64,000 nucleotides of DNA, taken from Melampsora larici-populina 98AG31. Lineage: Eukaryota > Basidiomycota > Pucciniomycetes > Pucciniales > Melampsoraceae. Where the stretch lies: NCBI RefSeq assembly GCF_000204055.1, contig NW_006768816.1, positions 108,478 to 172,477 of the forward strand. The letters run 5' to 3'. Below the pieces are notes generated by a model. That model did no database searches. It was not told where the DNA came from and saw only the letters and a program-made list of their open reading frames with translations. A program made the translations under genes and the position numbers. Positions 22,612 through 34,200 of this stretch are shown in pieces. Numbering within the stretch: the stretch's first letter is position 1; each line of letters starts with the position of its first letter.

Positions 22612-23639
22612 TGTATCCTTTGGATGATGGTTTTGAGGTGAGTTCATTGCTGCCTACACTGCTAATGATTTAAAATTGAGAGCAATCGACATTGCCCCCT
22701 CCCTCGATTTGTTGAAGCCCTTTGCGTTAATTCTTTTGATGTGACGTCTAGTTTGCCTGTTACTGTACGTTGAATCTTGTAGTATCCTTCAACCTAATGA
22801 CATCTTCGTGGGAATATCTATGTATCTAAAAGTACGGGAGATGATGTAGAATGTATATTCTTTTAGCTTGGAATATACAAGAGGTCAAAGATAGGATGTG
22901 ATGTATCTAGCTAAAAACACGGGAGAACTATGAGGGTTTCATTATAAAAGAGGTCATGGAGAACATGTATGCTATAACATTATATATTTGTTGGAATTTT
23001 TGCAGACCCTTTGATTATTCATTTGCAAGTTCGAATGTTGACCATTTCAATGGATATTATATAATATATCCATTGAAAAAAATTGAACGGATCTTTTACC
23101 TTCCCCTTTGGAAACCTCCCCTCCTATCGGAACCAAATGTTTATATTTATGATCTGACCTTCCCTATACTTCTCCGGCAGCAGCAGCATGAATTCACTTG
23201 ATTATGGCCAACATAATCATGATCATGTACCTATATACACACCAACCATTAAGAGGTTTTAAGAAACCTTCCTGTGGAACCATTCTCTAATACGCAATTA
23301 GAGAAACTAAATGCTTGTGTTTGAATCAGGATATTCTCTCGAAGGGTGTATGTCAAGGACATGTGCGTCATGATAGATTTTCTTGGTTATTTCAGTCTAC
23401 ACTACGTGGCTAGATACAAGTGTCACCGAACCGTAGGACACAATCTCCAAACAAGACTAACCAAAACCTCATACATGCAGGGGACATACAAGGGGAAAAG
23501 ATTTGAATTGAAGGGCATGGGGACATTGTGTTGGGAATCCGTCATACTCCAAAGGAAATCGATGATCATGCATCCAATGGATAGAACGGTGGCGGTTTGG
23601 TCAAGCCAATTGCATCACATACGCTCGAACACTGATGTT
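22612..23639. other. No supportable gene
   Basis: AT-rich spacer and presumably the 3' side of the minus-strand gene that ends at 23640. The palindromic stretch TTCAATGGATATTATATAAT followed by its complement lies at about 23045-23076. No other structure was recognised. Confidence 0.5.
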
Positions 23640-24643
23640 TCAAGGCAAAGCTCTGCAATCCCCCAGTAAACGTATTGTGGAGAAACCAAGGACGTCTACA
23701 TATGAAATCCAACGAATAATCGGTTTCTGTGAATGCGACAGACAGGTAGGAAAGACGTACTCATTGTCCATGATTGTAAGATCAGTGATGACTTCACCAA
23801 TACCACGGAAGCCACAGATCAGAGCATGTCTGCCATGATATTCGTAGCTCCAGTGAGTGAAGCAGGCAAATATCTCCCCCAAAAATCCCTTGGCGTGATG
23901 TCGTGGATCAAACTGACAATCTGACATGATGAAAACTGGTACGCCAGCCAGTGGTTCACGGAGATTGAACCAACGCTTCTCTGGTTCACCATCTCCAACA
24001 TTCCCCTTACACAAGACCACGTTCTGAACAAACTAAAGAAGCAGAAAGAAAGATATATAAGTCGGGCGCTTGGCAGGCAAACCACAAGATCTAGTAGGCT
24101 TACACGCATGTTCTTAAGGCGTTTGTTTTGTTTCGAAGTGAACTCGATTTTGTCCTCAAGGACGATTCAGAATTTATCAAAAAGGCACGCTGCATGGATA
24201 AACATCTGTGCGAACCAAAGATGATCCTTCAGAGTGTCGTGATTTGCATCAAGAGCACATGCATTCAAAAGGATGTTATCGATGGCTGGATTTGGGGAAT
24301 TGATGATAGCGTGATGGGTGGTACGGCCGTCCCAATAACAAATACGACCAGTTTGGTCCACATCCACATTGGCAGGTTTACAAGCCCATTGGTAGTCAAG
24401 GGCATCTGATTGTGGCCAATCACCGCTCAGTGGAAGTAGCGCAAAGACCAAGTCGGTGTCTAGGTCTTGTGGTTGATCGTGATTATCAAAAGGCAGAGCC
24501 CTCCATCCGAGGTCTTCTGATGCAGTGATATGGATGCTACGTGAACCTGTGGAATGAAAGGAACGTAAGTAGAATATAGTGTTGCGCTATAGCTATATGT
24601 ACCCACCAAATCCGAAAGTTTTGTATAAATATATCACTTCCAT
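23640..24643 (-). pseudogene. Lineage-specific gene of unknown function, with an in-frame stop
   Basis: I do not recognise the family. Likely exons are 24643-24607, 24546 to about 24095, and about 24025-23640. The joined frame is coding-like throughout: GWRALPFDNHDQPQDL, ALLPLSGDWPQSDALDYQWA, YWDGRTTHHAIINSPNPAID, then after an intron EKRWFNLREPLAGVPVFIMS and HGRHALICGFRGIGEV. A single TGA at 24169-24167 sits inside exon 2, after FDKF. The frame continues beyond it as coding-like EDKIEFTSKQNKRLKNM into the next exon. A CGA to TGA change at a CpG would explain it. It lies directly downstream of, and on the same strand as, the gene split by the retrotransposon. Confidence 0.5.
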
Positions 24644-24908
24644 ATTGGGTCAAGCCTTGCGACTTTTTGTTCACAGCAATGAGGTGGGTCTCCAAATGTT
24701 TGATCGTGCTGATTTGAGCGTATATATGTATAGTTGCAAGGCAGAGTGATAGATTGAAAAAGATGAAAAGAAATGGAAACAGTTGAAAGATAGTGAGTGA
24801 GATGAAGAGGATTGTACTAGGCGGGTCATGAATCACTACGTTTTATAACAAGCACCTTCCGATGTATGTGCAGAGTTGATCTGGTCATATCATAATTAAT
24901 CAAAGGGT

Positions 24909-25727
24909 TCAATATACGGCCACGACGAACCAGGCATGACACGCACATATCGAATTATTTTCATTTTCAGGGTCAGACAGATCTATGATGTAGTGGACAA
25001 AAGGGACAAAAGGGAAGTATCGAGAATTTAACCTGGTGACAACAACGCCCAAAAAAAGAATGTAGTTGACACCTGAAGTAGGGAAACAACATAACAAAGA
25101 TAAACATGAATCGTTTTTCCTCTTCCGCGGAACAACCGGTCGAGGACCCTTGCCCACACCAAGTCCACGCTCATGCACAAGTGAATTCTTTAACCTGGCG
25201 ACTGCGTTGAATTCAAGCTGAAAAACACGCCTTGCTTGACTAACAAGGATATTTTCCTGAGTGACATCACCCACCAAAGGCCATTCCTGATGCCACTTCT
25301 GAAACCTCTCATAACTGACTTTGTCCACCCATCTCCAGTAGCGATGGACTGTTTGATCTTCGTACTCATACTCCTTTCCGAATCGTTCAAACCACTGCGG
25401 TGTCCGAGTTCCGCGAGTTGTCGACGCCGCGTACCATTCAAGGAGTGATGACACACGGAGACCTTTGCCGGGCCATTCTTGTAAAGGCTGGGTTGGTTGA
25501 GGATTGGACTTGTTCAACTCCGATGGCAAGGGCTTTGTATCGGTCTTAGGCACAATATTTGGTGTAAACATTCTTGCGTATTGAGAGTGCAAGAAATAGG
25601 AAGATGGAAATGACATACCTGATCATCGAGTTGAGTAACTGGAGCCGGATCAATCAAATCTGTAGGTACCGTGAAACCTTCTTTGTCGGAGTCCGAGTCC
25701 AAGACCAAATCGATACAAATGGGATTC
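24909..25727 (-). pseudogene. 3' part of the gene split by the Ty3/gypsy element
   Basis: This is the downstream half of the minus-strand gene interrupted at 25723-25727. Its first segment, immediately after the insertion, reads in frame CIDLVLDSDSDKEGFTVPTD and ends at a donor after DDQ (about 25617). The next exon begins near 25547 and holds RVSSLLEWYAASTTRGTRTP, EDQTVHRYWRWVDKVSYERF, then a basic end (GKGPRPVVPRKRKN). The frame stops at 24909, though the last part may be intron or UTR. The family is unknown to me. The acidic DSDSD run and basic tail suggest a nuclear protein, which is inference. Confidence 0.6.
25723..25727. repeat. Target-site duplication GATTC (left)
   Basis: GATTC directly precedes the TGTCAG start of the left LTR. 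The same five bases follow the end of the right LTR at 36340-36344, as expected for Ty3/gypsy integration. Confidence 0.9.
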
Positions 25728-27052
25728 TGTCAGCTCTCGAGCTCTTACACATAAGAACCAGAAGAGCTACAATAATTATAAAAATTCATATATCATTTAA
25801 CATTTAGATTACACTTATAATATATACAACTTATAGACCTAGTTTCGAAGGTCAAGAAACTTCTAAGTATTGAAAACACCAAAGAGCTAATAAACAATAC
25901 AAAATAAAATATACAAATCACAAACATACCCGTTTTGAAGAAACAAACAAAAACATCTTATAGACTTAGTATCAAAAGTCATGAATATACAAAAACCAAA
26001 GTAAGAGTTAGAACACTCACAGGAGAGCATATACAAAAACCAAAGTAAGAGTTAGAACACTCACAGGAGAGCATATGAAATTAATGTATAGCTAGATAAG
26101 AGTACCCAAAGAGGAACACTAGGCCGGACCAGAACTTACATTCAAAGATAAGCCAAAGAAGAATGGTACCAGAAAGTCCGTGATTAGTGAATAAGGAATG
26201 AGGAGACCAAAGACTAGAACTCCTGAACAGACGAGTAAAATCAACAATATTAGGTAAAATATTGGTAGAATGCCAAGAAACAAACGCTGAGAACTATTTG
26301 ATCAATATAAGGAAAATACGTAAATACATACGTAGTATTCCTCGACTTAGTAAGACGGCGGTGACGAGATGCTGAGCTAGCTTGGAAATAAGCAGACCAA
26401 AGCTAGAGTCAGAATTCTGAGAAGAGGATGACTGAGAAAAGAAGGTATAAATACTGGACGACTAATCAAAAATAAGAAGGGACTCACCTGATTTTACAAA
26501 CCCAAAATTCTATCTAGATTACACCATTATCTAATTAGAATACTCTTCTTTTTTCGATCACTAGCTAATAAGAAATTCCCAAAGAATAGTCACATTAGTT
26601 CCCTTTTGAAATCAGTTATAGAATCAGAGTCATACCTTGCTATTCTATATAGTTATAACAAAACCACCGAGTTGTCCTATTCGTTAAACATAATTAACGG
26701 TTAGTCTTTCTCTTCTACTCTTCTGGTCAAGGACCCAGGTCTCGCAACTATATTGTTGGCGGGATCCCTGTAGATTCAAAGTCTCAGGCTGCTCTTAACT
26801 CTCGAGTTAGAGATAACTACGGCTCAGGCGTGACCTGCCAACTTCTGTTACCTTACAGTGGGCCTGTAGTACAAGACTTACTTGTTAAGTATAATTTTGG
26901 AATAGCAATTACTAATCATAAGCTTTCTATGTATTCCCTCCTAGAAAGATAACTCTACATATTCCCCGTACCCAGCGGAAAAACGGTCAGGATCTTCTCA
27001 CGACACTGTTGACTAGACCAATTCGTGAGTCATAACAGTAGCCACCCTGACA
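25728..27052 (+). repeat. 5' LTR, 1325 bp
   Basis: Begins TGTCAGCTCTCGAGCTCTTA and ends AGTAGCCACCCTGACA. It carries a 44-bp tandem duplication (ATACAAAAACCAAAGTAAGA onward, around 25995-26083) that is single-copy in the 3' LTR. In most substitutions relative to the 3' LTR this copy has TG or CA where the 3' LTR has CG. Confidence 0.95.
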
Positions 27053-27054
27053 AT

Positions 27055-27070
27055 TGGGGGCCTCATTGTG
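27055..27070 (+). promoter_or_regulatory. Probable primer-binding site
   Basis: Two bases after the LTR end the sequence reads TGGGGGCCTCATTGTG. The TGG start and the spacing fit a tRNA 3'-end binding site. The specific tRNA cannot be named from here. Confidence 0.5.
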
Positions 27071-27271
27071 TGTTAATAACCCAAGACTAACAAAAGAAAA
27101 CGTGCTTTAGTTTTCAATATATATTTTTTTTTTTGCTTTAGAAAACCAATAAAAAACCCACAAAAAAATATCAATTTTTTTTTTCTGTTATCATTTTCTA
27201 TCCCACAATTTCTTTCCATCTGATAGATCAGTGCTCGTTAGATCTATTCAAAGAACTACCTTACTACCTTT

Positions 27272-27787
27272 TTGTCCAAGAAAATCCTTTCACGGACAAG
27301 ATTTATAATCAGTGTTTTGGATACCACGTGCTCAGTCCTAGATTACAGTATCTCTTTCAAAATTTCGGACGAAGCAAACTCAGTGTTAACTCAACTCCTA
27401 GCGATTAATAAATCATTAGGAAGTCTAATCTTTACATTCGTAAGGGTTAAATTATTTAACGAACCACTACCGGCGGAGTTGTATAGAGACCTCTGGAAGC
27501 TTGGCAAGAAACTAAAAGCTTTGGCCATAAGACTCGACGCAGGAGAATACGAGTGAGTACAAAATAGTAAAACAAAAGAAAAGATCAAACTCACTGATAA
27601 AACATTACGGTCCACCTAGTGACCAAAACGCAGCAGTCCAATCAGGCTCTAACGAAAGGAGAATAGGGAGTAGGCAAGATCCCATTGAACTCGACAGCCC
27701 AGAGCCCGAACAACCAGCCAGTCCAGGGTCATACAACGGGTACAACCCACACGACGACATTGAAGACCTTGTCTATAGGTCAACCTG
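27272..27787 (+). other. Spliceable leader coding segment upstream of gag
   Basis: Between the primer-binding site and gag there are two coding-like blocks. One is open to 27552 (NSVLTQLLAINKSLGSLIFT, then ALAIRLDAGEY) and ends at a GTGAGT donor. The second runs 27620-27787 (DQNAAVQSGSNERR, then DPIELDSPEPEQPASPGS) between CCTAG and a GTAAGT donor. They join in phase. From the second donor, an acceptor at about 27892 would lead into the 195-codon +1 frame (27881-28465). No ATG was found in the first block, so the start is unknown. This could encode a separate accessory protein or the real N-terminus of Gag. Confidence 0.4.
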
Positions 27788-27843
27788 GTAAGTAACATTA
27801 AAACTTTACCTAGTTCTGCTTTAACTTCGAACTAAGCCTAAAT

Positions 27844-30800
27844 ATGCCACCTAGAAAATCTGACAGAGTCAGGAGCATTGAGAGCCAGTCCGGCAGACCG
27901 AACTACAGCAATACCGCCCGAAGAGCAAGCTCAGTTAGCTCAGTACCAGGGCGACGCAATGCAAGAGGACATACCGGCAGATCAATCACTACCGACGGTC
28001 CCCCAAGAGCAACAACGACTGTTGATTTCACTTCACGAACACAACTTCAAGAATTGGAAGTCGGCCCAGGATACGAATCCCAACAACACCCGCCAAATCT
28101 CGATCTTTCTTGGATTATGGAAGATGTCTCACGACGCCTTAACGACCATCCTAGGGAAGGAGGAAGTACAGAAGGGGAGCTTAGGCTGGGATCCGTATGT
28201 AGAAGAGAGGAAGCTCTTGGCGAAGACCAGCAATGGTTTCATAGGGTTGAACCAGAACCCTCACGGATCAGCAAACCCCAACAAACCTTACCAGTCTCCA
28301 GATTGGAACGAGATCCAAGAACCAGTTCAGTCGACATCGTCGGGAGGACCAGTCCGTCACGACAATCATCGGCAAACCAAGGAACCGTACAAGAAGCCAC
28401 CCCAAGCGGAAGAAGATGCCCAGAACATGCACTCGATGTTGGCGTTCAGCAAGGCGTACTATTGAGCAGTGAAAGGGATCAACAAATCCAAAGGCAAGGG
28501 GCATCAGAAGAATGCGAAAGACCAACATTCTCACAAATAAGAACTGTGTTTACGGCCACTCCAAGCCCATTTTTGTCATCTCATCGTATCTTAGGTGATC
28601 GAAATCCTGTTATAGAAAACAATGTAACTAGAAGTCCTATTTTACATGTAGTAGACAAAAGAGTTGTTCAACCAACTAAGGAGGGTAATCAAAGAGATTA
28701 CGAGACGAATGAAATGAATCATGAAGTTGTCCATGAACAAAACAGACATCTGAGCCCCAGATTCGAACAAAGAGAGAGTACTGTACCCACAAATGTTCCA
28801 TCATTTGACAATGCGAGTAAGACTGAGAGCATTTCAGACCGGATCAAATACCGGGATGACTTAGAGAGACACGATCAGCAGGATCAAGTAAGTAATAATT
28901 CCCTGAGGAAGAGGAAACCAGGCAACTTGATTCAGGAATCAAAATTCATTGCGCACCCTAAAAGTATCGAAGATATACTGAGAGAAACCGAGCACGGTAT
29001 ATCTCCGTTTGTAGCAGCTGGACCGGTTAGGGATAATACGGATGGGCTCAGTAGCACGTCATTAGACAAAGACTTTAGCTTAGCAAATAAACTCCGTAAG
29101 CTAAGGCTACAAACGGAGAGCCTGTCGCCGAAATACAACCCAACAGCGATAAATCATGGAGAGGAAGTATCAGACACGATAAGAAACCTCCAGAAATCAA
29201 TAGAACAGAAACTAGACAACGATATAAGAATACTGAGTGAGAAATGGGACTTCGGTATTAATATGCTGAATGATGAACTAACCTTGAATTTTGACGACAT
29301 TAAAAAAGATGTGCTAGAGATAAGAGAAGAAATACTCTCGGAAAGAAACGCAGGTACACACGCAGAGGGTAAACACAGCATTGAGAAAATTCTAGATAAG
29401 CATAGCTTAGCATGTAAACAGATGATCGAGATACACAGCACACATCTTAGCGAAATGATGTGTAGACTAGGTGAGAAGCTAGATAACCAAGCACACCAAA
29501 TAGTTTTGCTGCACCGACACGTAGCCAAAATCATCTCCATGATAGATAGACAAGCAAATGACAGAGACGAAGTACCTGTACAAGTTTTAGGAAATAATCC
29601 TTTCGTAGATTATAGCGAGAAGCACGAAGCACAACATACAACGGTAGCTCCGAAGCTAGAAACAGCTGTATTACTTTCCACAGCACAGGAAGCAGAACAA
29701 CAAAAGAAAGACGCAGCGGCAGCAGCGGCAGAGGAAAGGAAAGCCTTACAAAAAGGCCAAATCCCAGCCAAAGACTGGCCGACTTTTAGCGGAGAGGGAG
29801 AGTATAATCACCTTGAATGGATTGAGTGGATCGATAATACAAGAGAAGATACATGTATTCCGGACTCGTTGATAACTTGTAAGTTAGGAGTAATACTCAC
29901 AGATTCGGCGCGAAGCTGGTATACAGTTAAAAGGCGCAATATAAAAGAAAAGAAATCATGGGATGATTGGAAAAAGATGATCATGGACCACTTTGGTACG
30001 CCAATCTGGAAAAGAAGGATGGCCACAGCTTTCGACAGAGACACCTTCAAATGGGAGAATAGAGAGAAGCCATTAGCCTGGCTTCTTCTGCAGCGTAGGA
30101 GAATGGATGCTGCATGGCCATTTCTCTCAATTAGTGAACAAATCAATAAGATACTAGGACTATGTAACGGGGACATCAAACACGCAGTTCAATCCCGCAT
30201 AACAGACCATGACAACTTCGAAGCCTTCATGAATATATTCGAAGAAGTCGTGACCAACACCTTGATCGGGAGAAGCTTGCTCAAGAATAAAGACTACCAA
30301 AACAATACCTTTTCGCAAAGGCCCGGTAACAGTTTCTCGAGCAGAGATCGAAACAGTTTCTCGAGTAGAGAAAGATCATCTAGTTTTAGAGAACACAGGT
30401 CTATTGAACATCCGAAAGGACAAGATATCGGGAAATCAAAAGACTACAAAAATCACAAAAACCTAGGAACTGTAACGGGAAAGGTGTCATTCCGTGACAA
30501 TAAGAGCAATAGATTTGAGAAGAAGTCCATCCACGCTATAAGCAATGAAACAGACAAAGAACAAAACGAAGAATACTTGACGGAGAAGTTCAATGACGAA
30601 ATAGAGGATGACTCGGAATCATCAGATAACGACGAGCTGGACCTTTGCGTGGGCAATATTGATATGCTAGCAGTACACCAAGAATACGATTCCCCTCCTT
30701 CTGTAATGATACACACAGAGGAAACAGTACAGGTACAGACTCCAGCTGTATCATTAGAGGATCTAGCGGAAAATCTAAGAATAGCTGAGGAGACAGTATC

Positions 30801-31224
30801 GTCAACCGACCATCCACCATTCATAGAAAGAGTAACGTTCAACAACACAGAAAGTAGACCGTTCGTTGCGATCAGCATCTCAGGCTACAGCAGCGAGATG
30901 CTCCTTAATACTGGCTGTGAGCCATTGATAATCTCAACTAAAGTACTGAACAAATATTGGCCAACATGGCAAACTGATACAAAAACGACCAACGTATCAG
31001 CGAAATATGCAGATGATTCGGACATGATAGGAGATATCTTGATACCGATTAAACTAGAACATGCATATAATGCGTGTTTCTTGATGGTCAACCTTATAGT
31101 GTTGATCGACGACAATTTAGACCACCTGATATTGGGTAGCCAAGACCTACGGGAGTTTGGATTTTCTGTGGAGCTGAAGGATAGAACACATTGCAGAATA
31201 CGTACGAGGTACCGAAGCTTCTGA
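27844..31224 (+). CDS. Gag-type polyprotein of the Ty3/gypsy element (1126 aa)
   Basis: Structural protein frame starting MPPRKSDRVRSIESQ and ending at TGA 31222-31224. Residues 1-400 are Arg/Ser-rich and low in complexity. About 430-570 is charged and helical (possible coiled coil). About 640-810 is a retrotransposon gag/capsid domain (DWPTFSGEGEYNHLEWIEWI, WDDWKKMIMDHFGTPIW). No CCHC zinc knuckle is visible. Residues about 1000-1110 resemble an aspartic-protease fold, but the catalytic motif reads LLNTGCEP (Asn at about 1022) where D-T/S-G is expected; ILGSQDLREFGF follows. The pol frame continues in the same frame after the TGA with no other stop, so Gag-Pol may depend on readthrough, or the TGA may be a mutation of CGA. 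Confidence 0.85.
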   Translation: MPPRKSDRVRSIESQSGRPNYSNTARRASSVSSVPGRRNARGHTGRSITTDGPPRATTTVDFTSRTQLQELEVGPGYESQQHPPNLDLSWIMEDVSRRLNDHPREGGSTEGELRLGSVCRREEALGEDQQWFHRVEPEPSRISKPQQTLPVSRLERDPRTSSVDIVGRTSPSRQSSANQGTVQEATPSGRRCPEHALDVGVQQGVLLSSERDQQIQRQGASEECERPTFSQIRTVFTATPSPFLSSHRILGDRNPVIENNVTRSPILHVVDKRVVQPTKEGNQRDYETNEMNHEVVHEQNRHLSPRFEQRESTVPTNVPSFDNASKTESISDRIKYRDDLERHDQQDQVSNNSLRKRKPGNLIQESKFIAHPKSIEDILRETEHGISPFVAAGPVRDNTDGLSSTSLDKDFSLANKLRKLRLQTESLSPKYNPTAINHGEEVSDTIRNLQKSIEQKLDNDIRILSEKWDFGINMLNDELTLNFDDIKKDVLEIREEILSERNAGTHAEGKHSIEKILDKHSLACKQMIEIHSTHLSEMMCRLGEKLDNQAHQIVLLHRHVAKIISMIDRQANDRDEVPVQVLGNNPFVDYSEKHEAQHTTVAPKLETAVLLSTAQEAEQQKKDAAAAAAEERKALQKGQIPAKDWPTFSGEGEYNHLEWIEWIDNTREDTCIPDSLITCKLGVILTDSARSWYTVKRRNIKEKKSWDDWKKMIMDHFGTPIWKRRMATAFDRDTFKWENREKPLAWLLLQRRRMDAAWPFLSISEQINKILGLCNGDIKHAVQSRITDHDNFEAFMNIFEEVVTNTLIGRSLLKNKDYQNNTFSQRPGNSFSSRDRNSFSSRERSSSFREHRSIEHPKGQDIGKSKDYKNHKNLGTVTGKVSFRDNKSNRFEKKSIHAISNETDKEQNEEYLTEKFNDEIEDDSESSDNDELDLCVGNIDMLAVHQEYDSPPSVMIHTEETVQVQTPAVSLEDLAENLRIAEETVSSTDHPPFIERVTFNNTESRPFVAISISGYSSEMLLNTGCEPLIISTKVLNKYWPTWQTDTKTTNVSAKYADDSDMIGDILIPIKLEHAYNACFLMVNLIVLIDDNLDHLILGSQDLREFGFSVELKDRTHCRIRTRYRSF
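27881..28465 (+). other. 195-codon overlapping frame inside gag
   Basis: The +1 frame relative to gag stays open from at least 27881 to the stop at 28465. It has balanced protein-like composition (SLHEHNFKNWKSAQDTNPNN, LGWDPYVEERKLLAKTSNGF, DAQNMHSMLAFSKAYY). The gag frame over the same bases is Arg/Ser-rich and less protein-like. It has no ATG of its own near the start but can be joined to the upstream leader exons through an acceptor at about 27891. Either frame could be the selected one. Confidence 0.4.
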
Positions 31225-34200
31225 TTCCCAATTATACCCCAAAAGATATGGGATGAACAGAGTGGAGAAAAAGCTCACGGGGATATCTCTACGATCACGG
31301 TTGAATCAGAAGAAGGACTGGATATAGCAGAACTACAGTCGCAGGCGTCTATACCCCAACAATGGGAAGAGAACGCAAAGCCATCATCACAAATATCCGA
31401 TGCAAGGCTCCTTATGTCGAAGCCTGAAAAAGGCAGAGCGCACACGATAGGGCAGCATTGTATCACATCAGCCCTGATCAGCGAAAGACAGAAGATTGAA
31501 GTCCTGCTTGACAGCGGAGCAGCCTGCTCAATAGTGGGAACAGATTATCTGAATAGATTTGTGAAAGATTGGAAGGAGTCTATGATGCCACCAAGCAATA
31601 TGACATTCAGAGGGTGTAGCAGTAAGCTACGACCATTAGGAGTAATAGAAATACCAATGATATTTCCTCATCATTTAGGATCAGTAAGAATTAGACCTGA
31701 ATTTGTAGTTATGGATAATGCAACATCAAACTACTTTATACTGGGAGGAGAGTTCCTTAGACTATACGGCTTTGATATTGTACACAGTAAAGAAAAGTAT
31801 TTTACAATTGGCAATGAAAACAAAAGGAAGAAGTTTCTGTTGCACTCTTCGAGAGAACAGAAAATAGCAGCAGTATCATTAAAATTAGACGAAAGCTTTG
31901 AGAAAGCTTTTGGAGAATGTAACATCTCTCCTAGATTGAAAGCTACGGAATTGTACTCCCTACAGGCGGTGGTTAGGAAGTATAAAAAGGCTTTCACATA
32001 CGGCGAAAACCCAATAGGGACTATCAAAGGTCATAAACTTAAACGGAGGCTCAATATTGAGAAACCGTATCCTCCAATACTGAAAAAACAGGCGTACCCG
32101 GCTAGCCCTCGTAGCAGAGATGAGATTGAGAAGCACATCAATGAACTTGTTCAGTATGGTATCTTGCGGAAGGTAGGGGCAGATGAAGAGGTGGATGTAA
32201 CGACACCAGTCATCATTGCCTGGCACAACGGGAAATCCCGAATGTGTGGTGACTTTCGTGCACTTAATACTTTTACAATACCGGACAGATATCCTATGCC
32301 CAGGATTAGCCATTGTTTGACGAACCTAGGGAAAGCCATGTACATCACGACTATGGATGTAATGAAGGGGTTCCATCAAAACGAAGTAGACGAGTTGACT
32401 AGATACTTGCTAAGAATCATATCTCACATGGGGATTCACGAGTATTTGAAAATGCCATTCGGTATTAAAGGTGCACCGGCACATTTTCAACGCATGATGG
32501 ATACCGAGTTTGCAGCAGAACTGAGTGAAGGTTGGCTGATTATCTATATAGACAACATAATTGTTTTTTCTGAGACATGGGAAGAACATTTAGAAAAACT
32601 AGAACTGGTTTTTAAGAAACTCGTAAGAATGGGGATGACGATATCCTTACAGAAGACTAACTTCGCCTTTGAGGAACTGAAAGCATTAGGACATGTAGTT
32701 TCAGGTTTATGGATTGCCGTAGATCAGAATAAAGTGGCAGCGGTACTCAAAAAACAAATCCCGCAATCAGTTAAAGAAGTCCAGCAATTTCTGGGATTCG
32801 CGAACTATTATAGGTCTCACTTGGAGGGATTTGCCAAAGCCAGCGGACCGCTGTACAAATTACTTCAAAAAGGGGTAACATTCGAAATGACGGCAGATGG
32901 AGTAGCGTCATGGAATATACTAAAGAAGAAGTTGACAGAGGCTCCATTCCTGCTTCATGCAGATTTCAAACTGCCTTTTAAAGTGTACGTTGACGCAAGC
33001 TTTGATGGGTTAGGAGCCACACTGCAACAGATCCAGATTGTGGATGGCAAACCCTTTGAGGGATTGATCAGTTGTATTTCAAGAAAATTGAAACAATCCG
33101 AACTAAACTTATATGGGGCCACTCAGCTAGAGAATCTGTGCTTAGTATGGGCACTGGAGAAGTTTCACTACTATCTAGATGGGGCCTTATTCGAAGTCAT
33201 AACTGATTGTACAGCGCTGAAATCACTTCTGAACATGAAAACTCCTAATAGACATATGCTGCGATGGCAGATAGCTATTCAAGAGTACAGATCATGCATG
33301 ACAATAACCCATAGGGAAGGAAAGAAACATGAGAATGCAGACGCCTTGAGTAGGATGGCACTAGAAAACGACATAGAAAACCCGGCATGGGATCCCGAGG
33401 ATATTGGTCGAGATATGCCGATTATGGGAATTACAATATCAGACTTGTCAGAGGAATTCTACGATAAGGTCATGCATGATTATACAAAAGAACCAAACAC
33501 AGTGAAACTGCTAAGTATAATGAGACAAGGGTGCAAAGCATTAGATCTGTCATCATCTTTAGATAAAGAATGGAAGAAATCATTCGACGAGGGCAGGTTT
33601 ACCTTACTCAGTGGGATCCTGTATCACCGAGAAAAACACTCGTGTGCGATGGTTATAACTTCGCAGAGACTTAAAACAGATATACTTAAAGTATGCCATG
33701 ATGATATCATGTCAGGACACTTATCCAGTGAAAGGACTATTGAGAGAGTCAAACAAATAGCCTGGTGGCCAGGTTGGAAGGCTCTTACAGAAGATTATGT
33801 GAGCTCCTGCGATAGGTGCCAAAAAGCAAATAGAGCTACAGGAAAGAGGCTAGGCCTCCTTCAACATATTGAAGAACCCCAGATTCCGTGGGAAGTCATA
33901 AATATGGACTTTGTAACGGGATTGCCACCAGCTGGACACGACAATGTGGACTGTGTCCTAGTCATAGTGGATAGATTTTCGAAACGCTGTAGATTTTTGG
34001 CATGCCACAAGGCTGCTACAGCCATGGACGTAGCACTACTATTTTGGGAACGAATAGTCTCAGACTCAGGCTTACCAAGGGTGATCATTAGTGATCGGGA
34101 CCCGAAATTTACTTCGGAATTCTGGAAGGGATTGTTCAGCCTAGCAGGAACATCATTAGCGATGTCTACAGCGTACCACCCGCAAACAGACGGCTTGGCG

